Made by a program: the position numbers and the translations under genes | Shown here: in pieces, positions 19,696 to 28,739 of the stretch | Layout: each line of letters opens with the position of its first letter | Numbering within the stretch: the first letter of the stretch is position 1 | The notes under the pieces: model-generated | What the model was told of the DNA's origin: nothing | Databases searched by the model: none | The model's input: only the letters and a program-made list of their open reading frames with translations | NCBI RefSeq assembly: GCF_000373185.1 | Contig: NZ_KB890684.1 | Location: forward strand, 79,752-143,751 | Source: Segatella paludivivens DSM 17968 = JCM 13650 | GTDB lineage: Bacteria > Bacteroidota > Bacteroidia > Bacteroidales > Bacteroidaceae | DNA length: 64,000 nucleotides | Direction: 5' to 3'

Positions 19696-20373
19696 TTATA
19701 GTTTGAAATTAGGATCATCCTCGTAAGCGCGTTTGTTGAATCTGAAAAGAGCAGCTCCACGCTTAGATGTAATTTTATCTACAAGTTCAGTCTTTTCAAT
19801 AAAATCTATAGTCTTTATGCGTTTTCTAAAGTTACGCTTGTCTATTTCTTCTCCAAGTATTGCTTCGTAAACATGTTGTAACTGAGTAAGTGTAAACAAG
19901 TCTGGTAGCAGATTGAAGCTTAAAGGCTCCGTGTTAATACGTCTACGCAACATATTTATGGCTTTACTAACCATTATGTTATGGTCAGAATATAACTGCG
20001 GCATATCTTCCAAGTTAACCCATTCCAAACCATGTTGTTTTCTTATATTATCATCGTAATCCTTGACGTTTATCAGTGCGCAATATGCGATTGATATAAC
20101 TCGTTCTCCTGGGTCACGGTCAATATTTCCAAATGCACCAACTTGCTTAATGTATAATTTGTCCAATCCGGTCAAATCTCTCAGCACTCTGTTTGCTGCA
20201 TCAGGAAGACTTTCGTCTATGCCGACGAATCCACCATATAGTGAAAACTCTCCACGTCCTGGATCCATTTTTCGTTTACCGATAAGTAATTTCAGCTTAT
20301 CTTCCTCAAATCCAAATACGATACAGTCCACAGAAACCAACAGCCTTGTGTGTTCGCCATAAAATTGTGTCAT
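19696..20373 (-). CDS. araR: NUDIX-type arabinose regulator (AraR-like, NrtR family)
   Basis: A 225-residue protein with an N-terminal NUDIX fold (about residues 8-145) and a C-terminal winged-helix domain (about 150-225: LPDLFTLTQLQHVYEAILG ... IDKRNFRKRI). The NUDIX box is degenerate: GGFVGIDESLPDAANRVLRDL lacks the catalytic REUxEE glutamates, so it should bind an effector rather than hydrolyse it. This matches AraR described in Bacteroides, a repressor that responds to L-arabinose and sits inside the arabinose operon. The candidate operator is at 23516-23536. Confidence 0.88.
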   Translation of the reverse strand: MTQFYGEHTRLLVSVDCIVFGFEEDKLKLLIGKRKMDPGRGEFSLYGGFVGIDESLPDAANRVLRDLTGLDKLYIKQVGAFGNIDRDPGERVISIAYCALINVKDYDDNIRKQHGLEWVNLEDMPQLYSDHNIMVSKAINMLRRRINTEPLSFNLLPDLFTLTQLQHVYEAILGEEIDKRNFRKRIKTIDFIEKTELVDKITSKRGAALFRFNKRAYEDDPNFKL

Positions 20374-20449
20374 AGTTTATATATGTTATATGCTTTCAAT
20401 ATGTAATGTGGAGAGCTTCATTTTGATTGATGAAACTCTCCAACATATT

Positions 20450-22195
20450 TTACCAGAAGTAGATATAGAATGCTGCGCAGAGTGCTACAACTCCTAGAGT
20501 TGCAACAATATCCCATATATTGAAGCTTTCTTTTATTTGCTTCTTATAGTCGCCTGTAAATGTGATAGCTTCAACTTGTTCCTTGCTTGGTGCAGGAGTG
20601 AAGATTGATACAACAATCATCATGGCAATGATGAATACTAAGAGCCAGCACTCGAAAATTAGCCAGTTTGTCTGCCAGAACCATGCTGTTGAATTCCAGA
20701 ATGAACCATTCATTACTGAATTTCCAGAATCTGTTATGACGTTTGTCAACAGTCTGAGCATACCAATGATGAAACCACCGATAAGTCCCCATTCTCCAGC
20801 TTTAGGAGTGATTTTCTTTGAGAATATACCCAATGTAAATACAGCAACCATAGAAGGAGCAAGTAATGACTGGATTCCTTGTAGATAGCTATATAGGTTA
20901 CCCATGTTCATCATTACAGGAAGCCAAAGTAGGCCGAGAAGAACAACAACAACTGTTGCAACACGACCAACAAATACATAATGAGACTCGCTCATACCTT
21001 TTTTCATTGGCTTGTAGAAGTCTTCTGTAAATAGGGTAGCACAACTGTTGAAGAATGCTGCTAGTGATGTTACAAGTGCACAAACGAAACCGATTGTTAC
21101 AAATCCCTTAACACCGACAGGAAGAATGTTCTTTACCATCATAGCAAATGCTCCGTCTGTATCATGCTGGTTTGTTATATCCATAGTGATACCACTTCCT
21201 GTTTTACTAGAAAGTGCAATTGCAATCATACCAGGGATAAGGAACATGAATACAGGAAGAAGTTTGAAATAACCTGCTGCGATAGTTCCACGACGTGCGC
21301 GCTTCATGACAGTTACATTGTCTTCTCCACGAGTCTGACCAAGTACACGTTGAACAATGTGTTGGTCAGTACACCAATACCAGAAGCCGATAATAGAAGC
21401 ACCAAGGAATACTACGAATCCTGGATATTCATGATACATAGGATCACCTGTTTTCAAGTGGAACATGTGAGTAGTTCCATATCCGTTATGCAGATGTCCG
21501 CAATATGTCATCATGTTAGACCAACCAGCAGTTATGCTTCCGTCACCAAGTGCTGAAAGTCCTAGAAATAAAACTAAGAATGAACCGATAATTAGTATAG
21601 GGGTCTGGATTGCAGACATTGTCATTACACCCTTCATACCACCGAATACAGTGAATATCGCAGTGATAGCAATAAGACCTAGTGCACCATACCAGAAAGG
21701 TAGTCCCAACAGATACTCAAAGAATATACCACCTGTAAATGCTGTTACGCTTACTTTAGTTAGTATATAGGCAATTAATGTAATGATACTTAGCCATGAA
21801 CCTGTTCTTTTTGTATATCTATATTTCAGGAAGTCAGGCATGGTTATAATCTTGCCCAGTTTATTATTCAGTAGCTGATAGAAAGGTACGAAAAGCCAAC
21901 CTAATAGCAAAATCATCCATCCTTGCATCTCCCAGTGAGCCATTCCGACACCGTCTTTGGCACCTGTACCTGCTAGACCAACAAGATGTTCTGAACCGAT
22001 ATTCGCTGCAAAGATAGCTGCACCGATAATATACCAAGGTTCGCCCTTGCCAAACAGATAGTCTTGACTATCTGCGCCTTTCATTTTTTCCTTATCTTTC
22101 TTTAAAGTACGCCAAACGTACCATACGATGAGTACGAAGCCAACTGCTAGGATAGACCAGTCTTGCCATACGAATTCATGTGCATTCCAATTCAT
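20450..22195 (-). CDS. araT: Sodium/solute symporter, predicted L-arabinose transporter
   Basis: A solute:sodium symporter (SSS family) of 581 residues with about 14 predicted membrane segments. The SGLT-like block GEPWYIIGAAIFAANIGSEHLVGLAGTGA is at the N-terminal side, with GALGLIAITAIFTVFGGMKGVMTMSAIQT and QHIVQRVLGQTRGEDNV in the core. Position directly upstream of araR and downstream of a mutarotase suggests arabinose as substrate, as for Bacteroides AraT. A 76-bp gap separates it from araR. Confidence 0.88.
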   Translation of the reverse strand: MNWNAHEFVWQDWSILAVGFVLIVWYVWRTLKKDKEKMKGADSQDYLFGKGEPWYIIGAAIFAANIGSEHLVGLAGTGAKDGVGMAHWEMQGWMILLLGWLFVPFYQLLNNKLGKIITMPDFLKYRYTKRTGSWLSIITLIAYILTKVSVTAFTGGIFFEYLLGLPFWYGALGLIAITAIFTVFGGMKGVMTMSAIQTPILIIGSFLVLFLGLSALGDGSITAGWSNMMTYCGHLHNGYGTTHMFHLKTGDPMYHEYPGFVVFLGASIIGFWYWCTDQHIVQRVLGQTRGEDNVTVMKRARRGTIAAGYFKLLPVFMFLIPGMIAIALSSKTGSGITMDITNQHDTDGAFAMMVKNILPVGVKGFVTIGFVCALVTSLAAFFNSCATLFTEDFYKPMKKGMSESHYVFVGRVATVVVVLLGLLWLPVMMNMGNLYSYLQGIQSLLAPSMVAVFTLGIFSKKITPKAGEWGLIGGFIIGMLRLLTNVITDSGNSVMNGSFWNSTAWFWQTNWLIFECWLLVFIIAMMIVVSIFTPAPSKEQVEAITFTGDYKKQIKESFNIWDIVATLGVVALCAAFYIYFW

Positions 22196-22231
22196 TTTGT
22201 TAATAGTTTTATATGTTTTGATTAAGTTTAA

Positions 22232-23422
22232 TTACTTCTTTACTGAGAATTTGTAAGCAAGATGGCTATAATATTTCTCACCTGGTTTAAGATATGGGTT
22301 AGATATTTCCCATCCCTTTGTCTTTGCAACAAATTTTGTTGGTGAATCTGGATATTTCTGGCTCTCAAAACATACGCTAACATGTTTTGGATACTTTATA
22401 CCATGCTTGCAGCTGATACCAGTTCCTTGGAAATTACCAGTATATACTTGAATGCCTGGCTCGTTTGTAAATACTTCCATGAAGATTCCTGTCTTTGGAG
22501 AATACAAACTTGCAGCAACAGTCTTGTCATCACCCTTACCATCCTTGAATGTATTAAGACACCAGTTATGATCATAACCTGTAGCATTCTTTATCTGATC
22601 GTAAGATGGATCATATTTGTTTGCAATAGCTGTTGCTACACGGAAATCCATTGGAGTTCCTGCAACGTCCTTTATTTCGCCTGTTGGAATATAGAATCTA
22701 TCGCTAGGGGTAAATTTGTCTGCATTAACATACATCACCTGATCGTAACCTTGTTTTGAAGGATCTCCATTCAAATTAAAGTAAGAGTGGTTTGTCATAT
22801 TAATGACAGTTTCCTTATCTGTTGTTGCTTGGAAAACAATATCAAGAGTATTATTGCTCTTTACTGTATATGTAGCAGTTGCTTTTACAGTTCCTGGGAA
22901 ACCGTTTTCGCCGTCTTTAGCAGTAATTGCAAATACAACAGATGAATCATTCTTTGATTTCACGTCATATATCTTGTGCAACCAACCTGTATTGCCACCA
23001 CCATGAAGGCAGTTCATCATATCGTTAGCTCTCAATTTGTAAGTTTTGCCTTCTACATTTATTGTAGCATTCTTAATTCTGTTAGCATAACGGCCAACAG
23101 AAGAACCGTAATCTGACGGAGTTCTTGCTGTATCAGCATATTGTGAGATATTGTCATATCCTAGAACGACATCCGTAGGCTTGCCGCTCTTGTCAGGTAC
23201 AGATAGAGAAACAACGCGGCCACCATAGTTGGTCAAGCATACTTCCATACCTGCATGATTTTTGATAGTAATCAACTCTGTCTTTTTTCCACCAATGATT
23301 GAATCGAAGTTAGTAGGTTTAAGACCAGATACTGTCATTTGTGCACCTTTGTTTGTGCCACAAGCTGAGAGAAGAATGCTCGCCATTCCTGCTCCCAATA
23401 AAATTCCTTTTAGGGTTCTCAT
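22232..23422 (-). CDS. galM: Aldose 1-epimerase lipoprotein (mutarotase)
   Basis: First gene of the arabinose operon. A 396-residue GalM-fold protein with a lipoprotein signal (lipobox LLSAC near residue 21), so it is anchored in the periplasm. Family signatures are LTNYGGRVVSLSVPDKSG, the catalytic-His region MNCLHGGGNTGWLHKIYDV, INMTNHSYFNLNGD and GYDHNWCLN. It interconverts sugar anomers, presumably to help uptake of arabinose released by the GH51 enzyme. A second, cytoplasmic-type mutarotase is encoded at 26256-27344. Confidence 0.93.
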   Translation of the reverse strand: MRTLKGILLGAGMASILLSACGTNKGAQMTVSGLKPTNFDSIIGGKKTELITIKNHAGMEVCLTNYGGRVVSLSVPDKSGKPTDVVLGYDNISQYADTARTPSDYGSSVGRYANRIKNATINVEGKTYKLRANDMMNCLHGGGNTGWLHKIYDVKSKNDSSVVFAITAKDGENGFPGTVKATATYTVKSNNTLDIVFQATTDKETVINMTNHSYFNLNGDPSKQGYDQVMYVNADKFTPSDRFYIPTGEIKDVAGTPMDFRVATAIANKYDPSYDQIKNATGYDHNWCLNTFKDGKGDDKTVAASLYSPKTGIFMEVFTNEPGIQVYTGNFQGTGISCKHGIKYPKHVSVCFESQKYPDSPTKFVAKTKGWEISNPYLKPGEKYYSHLAYKFSVKK

Positions 23423-23515
23423 AACTGAGTGATTATTAGGTAAATTAATATTATGGGTGTAAATTTACTACTTTTTGTAATAACTCGTATCGTTTGCGGA
23501 CTCTTTTTTTTAGCT

Positions 23516-23536
23516 AAAGTGTAAAATTAACACTTT
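23516..23536. promoter_or_regulatory. Candidate AraR operator (21-bp palindrome)
   Basis: AAAGTGT, seven bases, then ACACTTT: perfect 7-bp arms around an AT-rich centre, 94 bp upstream of the first arabinose-operon gene. The size and style fit the long AT-rich palindromes described for Bacteroides AraR. I saw no second copy in front of the internal genes, in line with one regulated promoter. Confidence 0.6.
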
Positions 23537-23621
23537 TAAGCAGTTGATTTATGTCAATCAACATATAAACGCTAAATACTTTACAATACTTCGTGAATTA
23601 CAAGTGGAGTAAACCTATAAA

Positions 23622-23661
23622 ATATATCCCCATAATCAGTATTTCTCAGCTGATTATGGGG
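23622..23661 (-). terminator. Terminator downstream of galK
   Basis: A perfect 12-bp stem CCCCATAATCAG/CTGATTATGGGG with a 10-nt loop, about 31 bp after the galK stop. On the minus strand it is followed by an AT-rich tail (ATATATTTTAT). It separates galK from the arabinose operon. Confidence 0.75.
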
Positions 23662-23691
23662 AATATGTATTATCTATTCTATGTCAGAATA

Positions 23692-24852
23692 TTAGCAAAC
23701 CTTGTGTGAACCCTCACTGATAACTACAGGATAAACCTCAGGTTCATGACCGTATTTAGCGGCAAACTTAACTTTTGCGTCGGCAATGAATTTGTTATAA
23801 ATCTCATCTTTAACGAGGTTTATTGTACATCCACCAAAGCCACCGCCCATGATACGGCTACCTGTTACACCATTGATGCGTGCTATATAATTCAAGAAGT
23901 CAAGTTCTTCACATGAAACTTCATATTCCTTGCTTAGACCTTCGTGAGTCTCAAACATCTTCTGTCCAACAGTCTCGTAGTCGCCCTTTTCCAAAGCGTC
24001 ACAAACTGCAAGTACACGATCTTTCTCTCCAAGAACGAAGTGAGCTCTGTTATAATCTTCTTCGCCAACGATTGCCTTAACTTCTTCAAGTTCTTCCCAT
24101 GTGCAATCACGAAGAGTCTCATATTTATTTTCAGGATGTTTTGCTGCAATCTGCTTAACAACATTCTCGCAACTATTACGACGGTCGTTGTATGGGCTAC
24201 CAGCTAACTCATGCTTAACTTTTGAATTTATAAGAACCAATTTATATCCTTCTGGATTAAATGGGAAATAAGCAAATTCGCGGCTACGGCAATCAAGGCG
24301 CATCAATTTGCCTTCCTGACCGAAAACACTTGCGAACTGATCCATTATACCACAGTTTACACCAATATACTTATGTTCTGTTGCCTGACCTGCAAGAACA
24401 AGATCCCATTTAGCAACCTTATTGTCACCAAACAAATCGTTGATTGCAAAAGCGAAACAACTTTCCAAAGCAGCACTTGAAGACATACCTGCTCCCAATG
24501 GAACATCGCCATAGAATGCAGCATTAAATCCTTTTACATCTACTCCTAAAGCCTTCATCTCTTTGGCTACACCATATACATAGCGTGCCCAGCTAGCCTT
24601 AGGACCTTCTGGATCATCAATGTCAAATTCAACGCGATCCTTTAAGTCGATAGAGTATAGTTGTATTGTATTGGTATCGTTAGGGCGGATTTCTGCCATA
24701 ATACCCTTATCTACAGCACCTGGGAAAACAAAACCACCGTTGTAGTCTGTGTGTTCACCAATCAAATTTATACGTCCAGGAGACATATATACGTTACCTG
24801 TTTGTCCGTCGAAATGTTTAATGAAACGGCTTCTTACTTTTTCAATATCCAT
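23692..24852 (-). CDS. galK: Galactokinase
   Basis: Phosphorylates galactose to galactose-1-P. The 386-residue GHMP kinase has the signature PGRINLIGEHTDYNGGFVFP (about residue 25), the ATP loop VPLGAGMSSSAALE (about 116) and the C-terminal motif GSRIMGGGFGGCTINLV (about 335). It is downstream of the gluP-like permease, but an intrinsic terminator lies in the 80-bp gap, so expression depends on read-through or a local promoter that I cannot identify. Confidence 0.97.
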   Translation of the reverse strand: MDIEKVRSRFIKHFDGQTGNVYMSPGRINLIGEHTDYNGGFVFPGAVDKGIMAEIRPNDTNTIQLYSIDLKDRVEFDIDDPEGPKASWARYVYGVAKEMKALGVDVKGFNAAFYGDVPLGAGMSSSAALESCFAFAINDLFGDNKVAKWDLVLAGQATEHKYIGVNCGIMDQFASVFGQEGKLMRLDCRSREFAYFPFNPEGYKLVLINSKVKHELAGSPYNDRRNSCENVVKQIAAKHPENKYETLRDCTWEELEEVKAIVGEEDYNRAHFVLGEKDRVLAVCDALEKGDYETVGQKMFETHEGLSKEYEVSCEELDFLNYIARINGVTGSRIMGGGFGGCTINLVKDEIYNKFIADAKVKFAAKYGHEPEVYPVVISEGSHKVC

Positions 24853-24886
24853 AGTCTTGATAGTTATAAATGTTGTTATTATGTAT

Positions 24887-24919
24887 AAAAAAGCTCCTTC
24901 CTTATCCAGGTTGGAGCTT
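24887..24919 (-). terminator. Terminator/attenuator between the permease gene and galK
   Basis: On the minus strand AAGCTCC ... GGAGCTT (7-bp stem with an extra CC/GG pair in the loop) runs directly into five or more T residues. It stands inside an otherwise coherent galM-permease-galK group, so galK would be partly uncoupled. Confidence 0.75.
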
Positions 24920-24932
24920 ATTTATTTAGGTT

Positions 24933-26246
24933 TTAATCAATAGGAATATCCTTGTTTACATTCTTACTTCCAAATAGTGCGTAGTATAACATGAACGCTA
25001 TAGCCAACAATGGAACAATATATGAAACCATATAATTAGAGTGGTCAGCAATGAAATTCTGTACCAATGGAAGAAGGCCTCCACCAACAACCATCATCAT
25101 GAAAATTCCTGATGCTGCTGCTGAATATTTACCTAATCCTTCTGTTGCAAGATTAAAAATACTACTCCACATAATTGAAGTACATAGACCACAAAGAACG
25201 AGCAATAATGCTGCGATAGGAACAGTTACCAATGTGAATGAAGAACCAGTGAATACAGGCATTGATACGGTTGTTGTCTTACCAAGAATCATAGCTGCGA
25301 TGATAAGTACCATACCTAGAGTTGTTGTACCAATCATCATAGAGCGACTTGATACGTTTCCACCAATAAAACTTCCGATGAAACGACCAACAAGCATCAA
25401 CAACCAATATGTACCAGCAACGAAACCACCAACAGCAGCTGCGTTACCAACTAAGCCTGCACCTTTTGCTGAAGCGTCAGAAATATAGAAATTCAATGTT
25501 CCTGGAATACCAACCTCAACACCAACATATACGAAGATTGCTATTGTACCCAAAACAAAGTGGCGGAAAGCCCAAGGACTATGTTCAAATACAGTATTAC
25601 TTGTTGTCTTACCCATTTCTGGGTCAGCAATAGGGATGAACAGCAATACGATGAATGCCATTGCAAATACGCCCAAAGCGATGAAAAGAACAAGGTTGAT
25701 ATCTGCCATCTTTGTGTTAGCAGTTACAGTTCCAATCAATGCACCAACAAGCATAGGAGTCAATGTACCTGAAAGTGAGTTAAGAGTACCACCAATCAAA
25801 TTAAGCTGGTTACCTCTGTTACCACCGCCACCAAGAAGGTTAAGCATTGGGTTTACAACAGTATTCAAAATACAAACAGCGAAACCGCTGATGAATGCAC
25901 CAAATAAATATATAGCGAATCCACTGATGTCAGCGCCGAATCTTCCTGAAACAAACTGGATGAAAACACCTACAAAACCTGTAGCGATACCAGCAAGAGC
26001 AGTTTTCTTATAACCAATCTTTGTGAGTAGTTTTCCAGCAGGGATGCCCATAAACAAATATGCAAGGAAGTTCATTGCATTACCAAGCATACCAATCATG
26101 TTAGCACTACCTGTGCCATTGAATACATTTTTCCAGATTACGCCGATAGGTGCTGCTAAGTTGGTTACGAAAGAGATCATTGCAAACAAGAACATCATTG
26201 TTATGATTGCAATGATATTCCCGTGTTGTGTATTGTTATTTTCCAT
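24933..26246 (-). CDS. gluP: MFS glucose/galactose transporter (GluP/FucP-like)
   Basis: A 12-helix major facilitator of 437 residues resembling the FucP/GluP subfamily. Seen: IITMMFLFAMISFVTNLAAP at helix 1, LMLVGRFIGSFIGGNVSSR between helices, and LCGLCTSIMWSSIFNLATEGLGK, a block typical of this subfamily. Substrate is inferred as galactose or glucose from the neighbours (mutarotase 9 bp upstream, galactokinase downstream). Confidence 0.88.
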   Translation of the reverse strand: MENNNTQHGNIIAIITMMFLFAMISFVTNLAAPIGVIWKNVFNGTGSANMIGMLGNAMNFLAYLFMGIPAGKLLTKIGYKKTALAGIATGFVGVFIQFVSGRFGADISGFAIYLFGAFISGFAVCILNTVVNPMLNLLGGGGNRGNQLNLIGGTLNSLSGTLTPMLVGALIGTVTANTKMADINLVLFIALGVFAMAFIVLLFIPIADPEMGKTTSNTVFEHSPWAFRHFVLGTIAIFVYVGVEVGIPGTLNFYISDASAKGAGLVGNAAAVGGFVAGTYWLLMLVGRFIGSFIGGNVSSRSMMIGTTTLGMVLIIAAMILGKTTTVSMPVFTGSSFTLVTVPIAALLLVLCGLCTSIMWSSIFNLATEGLGKYSAAASGIFMMMVVGGGLLPLVQNFIADHSNYMVSYIVPLLAIAFMLYYALFGSKNVNKDIPID

Positions 26247-26255
26247 TTTTTATAG

Positions 26256-27344
26256 TTATTTTTTTACTCCAAATTTATAAATTGTTTCTTGTTTGTACTG
26301 TTCACCAGGATTTAATATTACCGATGGGAAGTAAGATCTGTTCGGACTGTCAGGGAAGTGCTGTGCCTCAAAGCATATTGCACTTCTACGAGGGAATGTC
26401 GCCCCGTTTTGTCCCTTATATCCGTCAGCCCAGTTGTCTGAATATACCTGAACTCCTGGTTCTGTGGTATAAACTTCCATTGTTCTACCGCTTACTGGCT
26501 CTTCAATTCTGGCTGCAAAACTTAGTTCGGCTTCTTCCTTTTTATTAAGTACAAAGCAATGGTCATATCCTGCACCGTTCTTTATTTGCTCATTGTCTGC
26601 GTTAATATCCTTACCAACAGCTTTTGGAGTACGGAAATCAAAAGGTGTGTTATCTACCTTCAAAATTTCACCTGTAGGAATGCTTGTATTATCAACAGGT
26701 ATATAATAATCAGCATTGATTTCGCAAATAATATTGTCTATTGTTGGGGTTGGGTTGGCGATACCTGCCAAAGAGAAAAAACCGTGATTTGTAAGATTGA
26801 TAATGGTCTTTTTGTTAGTGCATGCTAAATAGTCAATTACTAACTCGTCATTATTGTTAAATGTATAAATTACGGTTGTTTTCAGTTCTCCAGAGAAACC
26901 TTCTTCACCATATGCGCTTACATAGTGTAGAACAAGGCTCTGACTATTCATCAACTGTGCGTCCCAGACTCTTGCGTGAAAACCTGTTGGTCCTCCATGA
27001 AGAGCATTTGGCCCGTTGTTGATTGCCAACTGGTACTCTTTTCCATGTAACTGGAATTTACCTTTGTTAATACGATTGCCGTATCTACCGATAAGAGTAC
27101 TTAGATAAGGTTCCGGAGAGTTAATTACATCCTGAATGTTATCGTGTCCTTGAATTACATTGGCATGATTGCCATTTTTGTCAGGAACCATAATAGCAAC
27201 GATAGCACCACCATAATTTGTTATGGCTACTTCATTTCCATTAGCATTCTTTAGGATGAACAAGTCAGTTTCCTTTCCATTGATTGTGGCTTGAAAGTTT
27301 TCACGCTTTAAGCCACAGACGTTTTCATTTGGATCTGAGTTCAT
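26256..27344 (-). CDS. galM: Aldose 1-epimerase (cytoplasmic mutarotase)
   Basis: A 362-residue GalM-family protein without a signal peptide. Motifs: ITNYGGAIVAIMVPDKNG, LIGRYGNRINKGKF, NALHGGPTGFHARVWDA with the catalytic His, IINLTNHGFFSLAG, AGYDHCFVLN and YTTEPGVQVYSDNW. It heads the galactose block and has its own promoter. It differs from the arabinose-operon mutarotase in location (cytosol versus lipoprotein). Confidence 0.93.
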   Translation of the reverse strand: MNSDPNENVCGLKRENFQATINGKETDLFILKNANGNEVAITNYGGAIVAIMVPDKNGNHANVIQGHDNIQDVINSPEPYLSTLIGRYGNRINKGKFQLHGKEYQLAINNGPNALHGGPTGFHARVWDAQLMNSQSLVLHYVSAYGEEGFSGELKTTVIYTFNNNDELVIDYLACTNKKTIINLTNHGFFSLAGIANPTPTIDNIICEINADYYIPVDNTSIPTGEILKVDNTPFDFRTPKAVGKDINADNEQIKNGAGYDHCFVLNKKEEAELSFAARIEEPVSGRTMEVYTTEPGVQVYSDNWADGYKGQNGATFPRRSAICFEAQHFPDSPNRSYFPSVILNPGEQYKQETIYKFGVKK

Positions 27345-27381
27345 AATATGTTTTAAGTTTTTAGTTACAATATTTATATTG

Positions 27382-27413
27382 CAAAGTAACTGAAAAAAAA
27401 TGAATAACCCAAA
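27382..27413 (-). promoter_or_regulatory. Promoter of the galM-permease(-galK) block
   Basis: Leftward: TTTG at 27413-27410 and TTACTTTG at 27389-27382, 20 bp apart. This is a usual Bacteroidetes -33/-7 pair with one mismatch in the -7, 38 bp before the galM start. Confidence 0.55.
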
Positions 27414-27465
27414 TTATACACCAAAAAAGTTCATCCGTATTAAGTTTTTTATGCAATGTATAAAC

Positions 27466-28737
27466 CTAACTTAACAGGTCGGCAACGATATAACTTGATC
27501 CTCCCACGAAAATAAAGTCATCTTTGCCTGATTCAGATAGTGCATTTTTATATGCCTCTTTTACATTATTATATATATTACCGTTTAAATGATGGATAAG
27601 AGCTTTTTTCGCAACAGTCTCAACAGGTATAGCTCTTTTGTTTTTTGTCTGCGTCCAATAGTATACAGCGTTTTGTGGCAGCATATCCATTACGCTGTCA
27701 ATATCCTTGTCGTCAACCATTCCAAACACTATTCTCAATTTGTCACATTTCTGCGCTTTGATTTGCTTAGAGAGATATTGCCATCCACCTACATTATGCC
27801 CTGTATCGCATATTGCACACGGCTCCTTGTTTATCTCCATCCATCTACCAATAAGACCTGTAGATTCAACAATATTATCTAGAGCTTTAATGCAGTCTGT
27901 TATATCCAATCCGTTATTTTTCAATATGTTAATAGCGTTAAGAATGGTATTCATATTACTGACCTGATAGTCACCGCCGAGTTCGCTATGAAAAGTTCCA
28001 AAATGCTTTGTTACATATATTCTTCCACCCAATTCGTCGGCTTCACTTGATATAATCTCATTTGATTTCTGTGCAAATGTTATTGGAGAATTGTTTTCAG
28101 CAGCCTTCTTCTCAAATACAGGATACGTTTCGGGCACATCTTCTCCAATTACAACAGGAGTATTCGGCTTTATTATTCCTGCTTTTTCTCCTGCTATCTT
28201 AGCCAATGTGTTTCCAAGAAATTGCGTATGATCCAAACTTATGTTTGTAATTATCGACAATATCGGATTGATAATGTTTGTACAGTCAAGTCTTCCTCCC
28301 AGTCCAACTTCAATTACAGCGATGTCTACATTTTGCTGTGCAAAGTATTTGAAAGCCATCGCTGTTGTGAGTTCAAAGAAACTAGGGTGGAGTGGCTCGA
28401 AGAATGAACGTTCATTCTCTACAAAGTCAATCACGTATTCTTCGCTGACACATTCTCCGTTAACCTTTATGCGCTCACGAAAGTCAACAATATGTGGTGA
28501 TGTGTAAAGTCCAACTTTATACCCCTTATATTGCAGCATTGCAGCCAATGAATGTGAGCAAGAGCCTTTACCATTTGTTCCAGCTATATGAATAGTCTTG
28601 AATTTCTTGTGAGGATGTCCGAAATGTTCATCCAGCGCAATAGTATTATACAGGCCTTCCTTATAAGCAGAAGCACCCACATGTTCAAAAACAGGGGTGC
28701 TATCAAATAGGTAATTTACAGTTTCTTTATAATTCAT
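27466..28737 (-). CDS. folC: Dihydrofolate synthase/folylpolyglutamate synthase
   Basis: Mur-ligase-type enzyme adding glutamate to dihydropteroate/folates. Seen: FKTIHIAGTNGKGSCSHSLAAML (P-loop, about residue 47), YTSPHIVDFRERIKVNG, AVIEVGLGGRLDCTN and SIDHTQ-like SLDHTQFLGNTLAKIAGEKAGIIK. 423 residues from the ATG at 28737; a TTG two codons upstream could also serve. It starts 2 bp beyond the dnaJ stop, so translation may be coupled. Confidence 0.94.
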   Translation of the reverse strand: MNYKETVNYLFDSTPVFEHVGASAYKEGLYNTIALDEHFGHPHKKFKTIHIAGTNGKGSCSHSLAAMLQYKGYKVGLYTSPHIVDFRERIKVNGECVSEEYVIDFVENERSFFEPLHPSFFELTTAMAFKYFAQQNVDIAVIEVGLGGRLDCTNIINPILSIITNISLDHTQFLGNTLAKIAGEKAGIIKPNTPVVIGEDVPETYPVFEKKAAENNSPITFAQKSNEIISSEADELGGRIYVTKHFGTFHSELGGDYQVSNMNTILNAINILKNNGLDITDCIKALDNIVESTGLIGRWMEINKEPCAICDTGHNVGGWQYLSKQIKAQKCDKLRIVFGMVDDKDIDSVMDMLPQNAVYYWTQTKNKRAIPVETVAKKALIHHLNGNIYNNVKEAYKNALSESGKDDFIFVGGSSYIVADLLS

Positions 28738-28739
28738 AA

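Noticed and set aside
19696..20373. Active NUDIX hydrolase
   Set aside because: The NUDIX box lacks its catalytic glutamates and a winged-helix domain follows; regulator is the better call.
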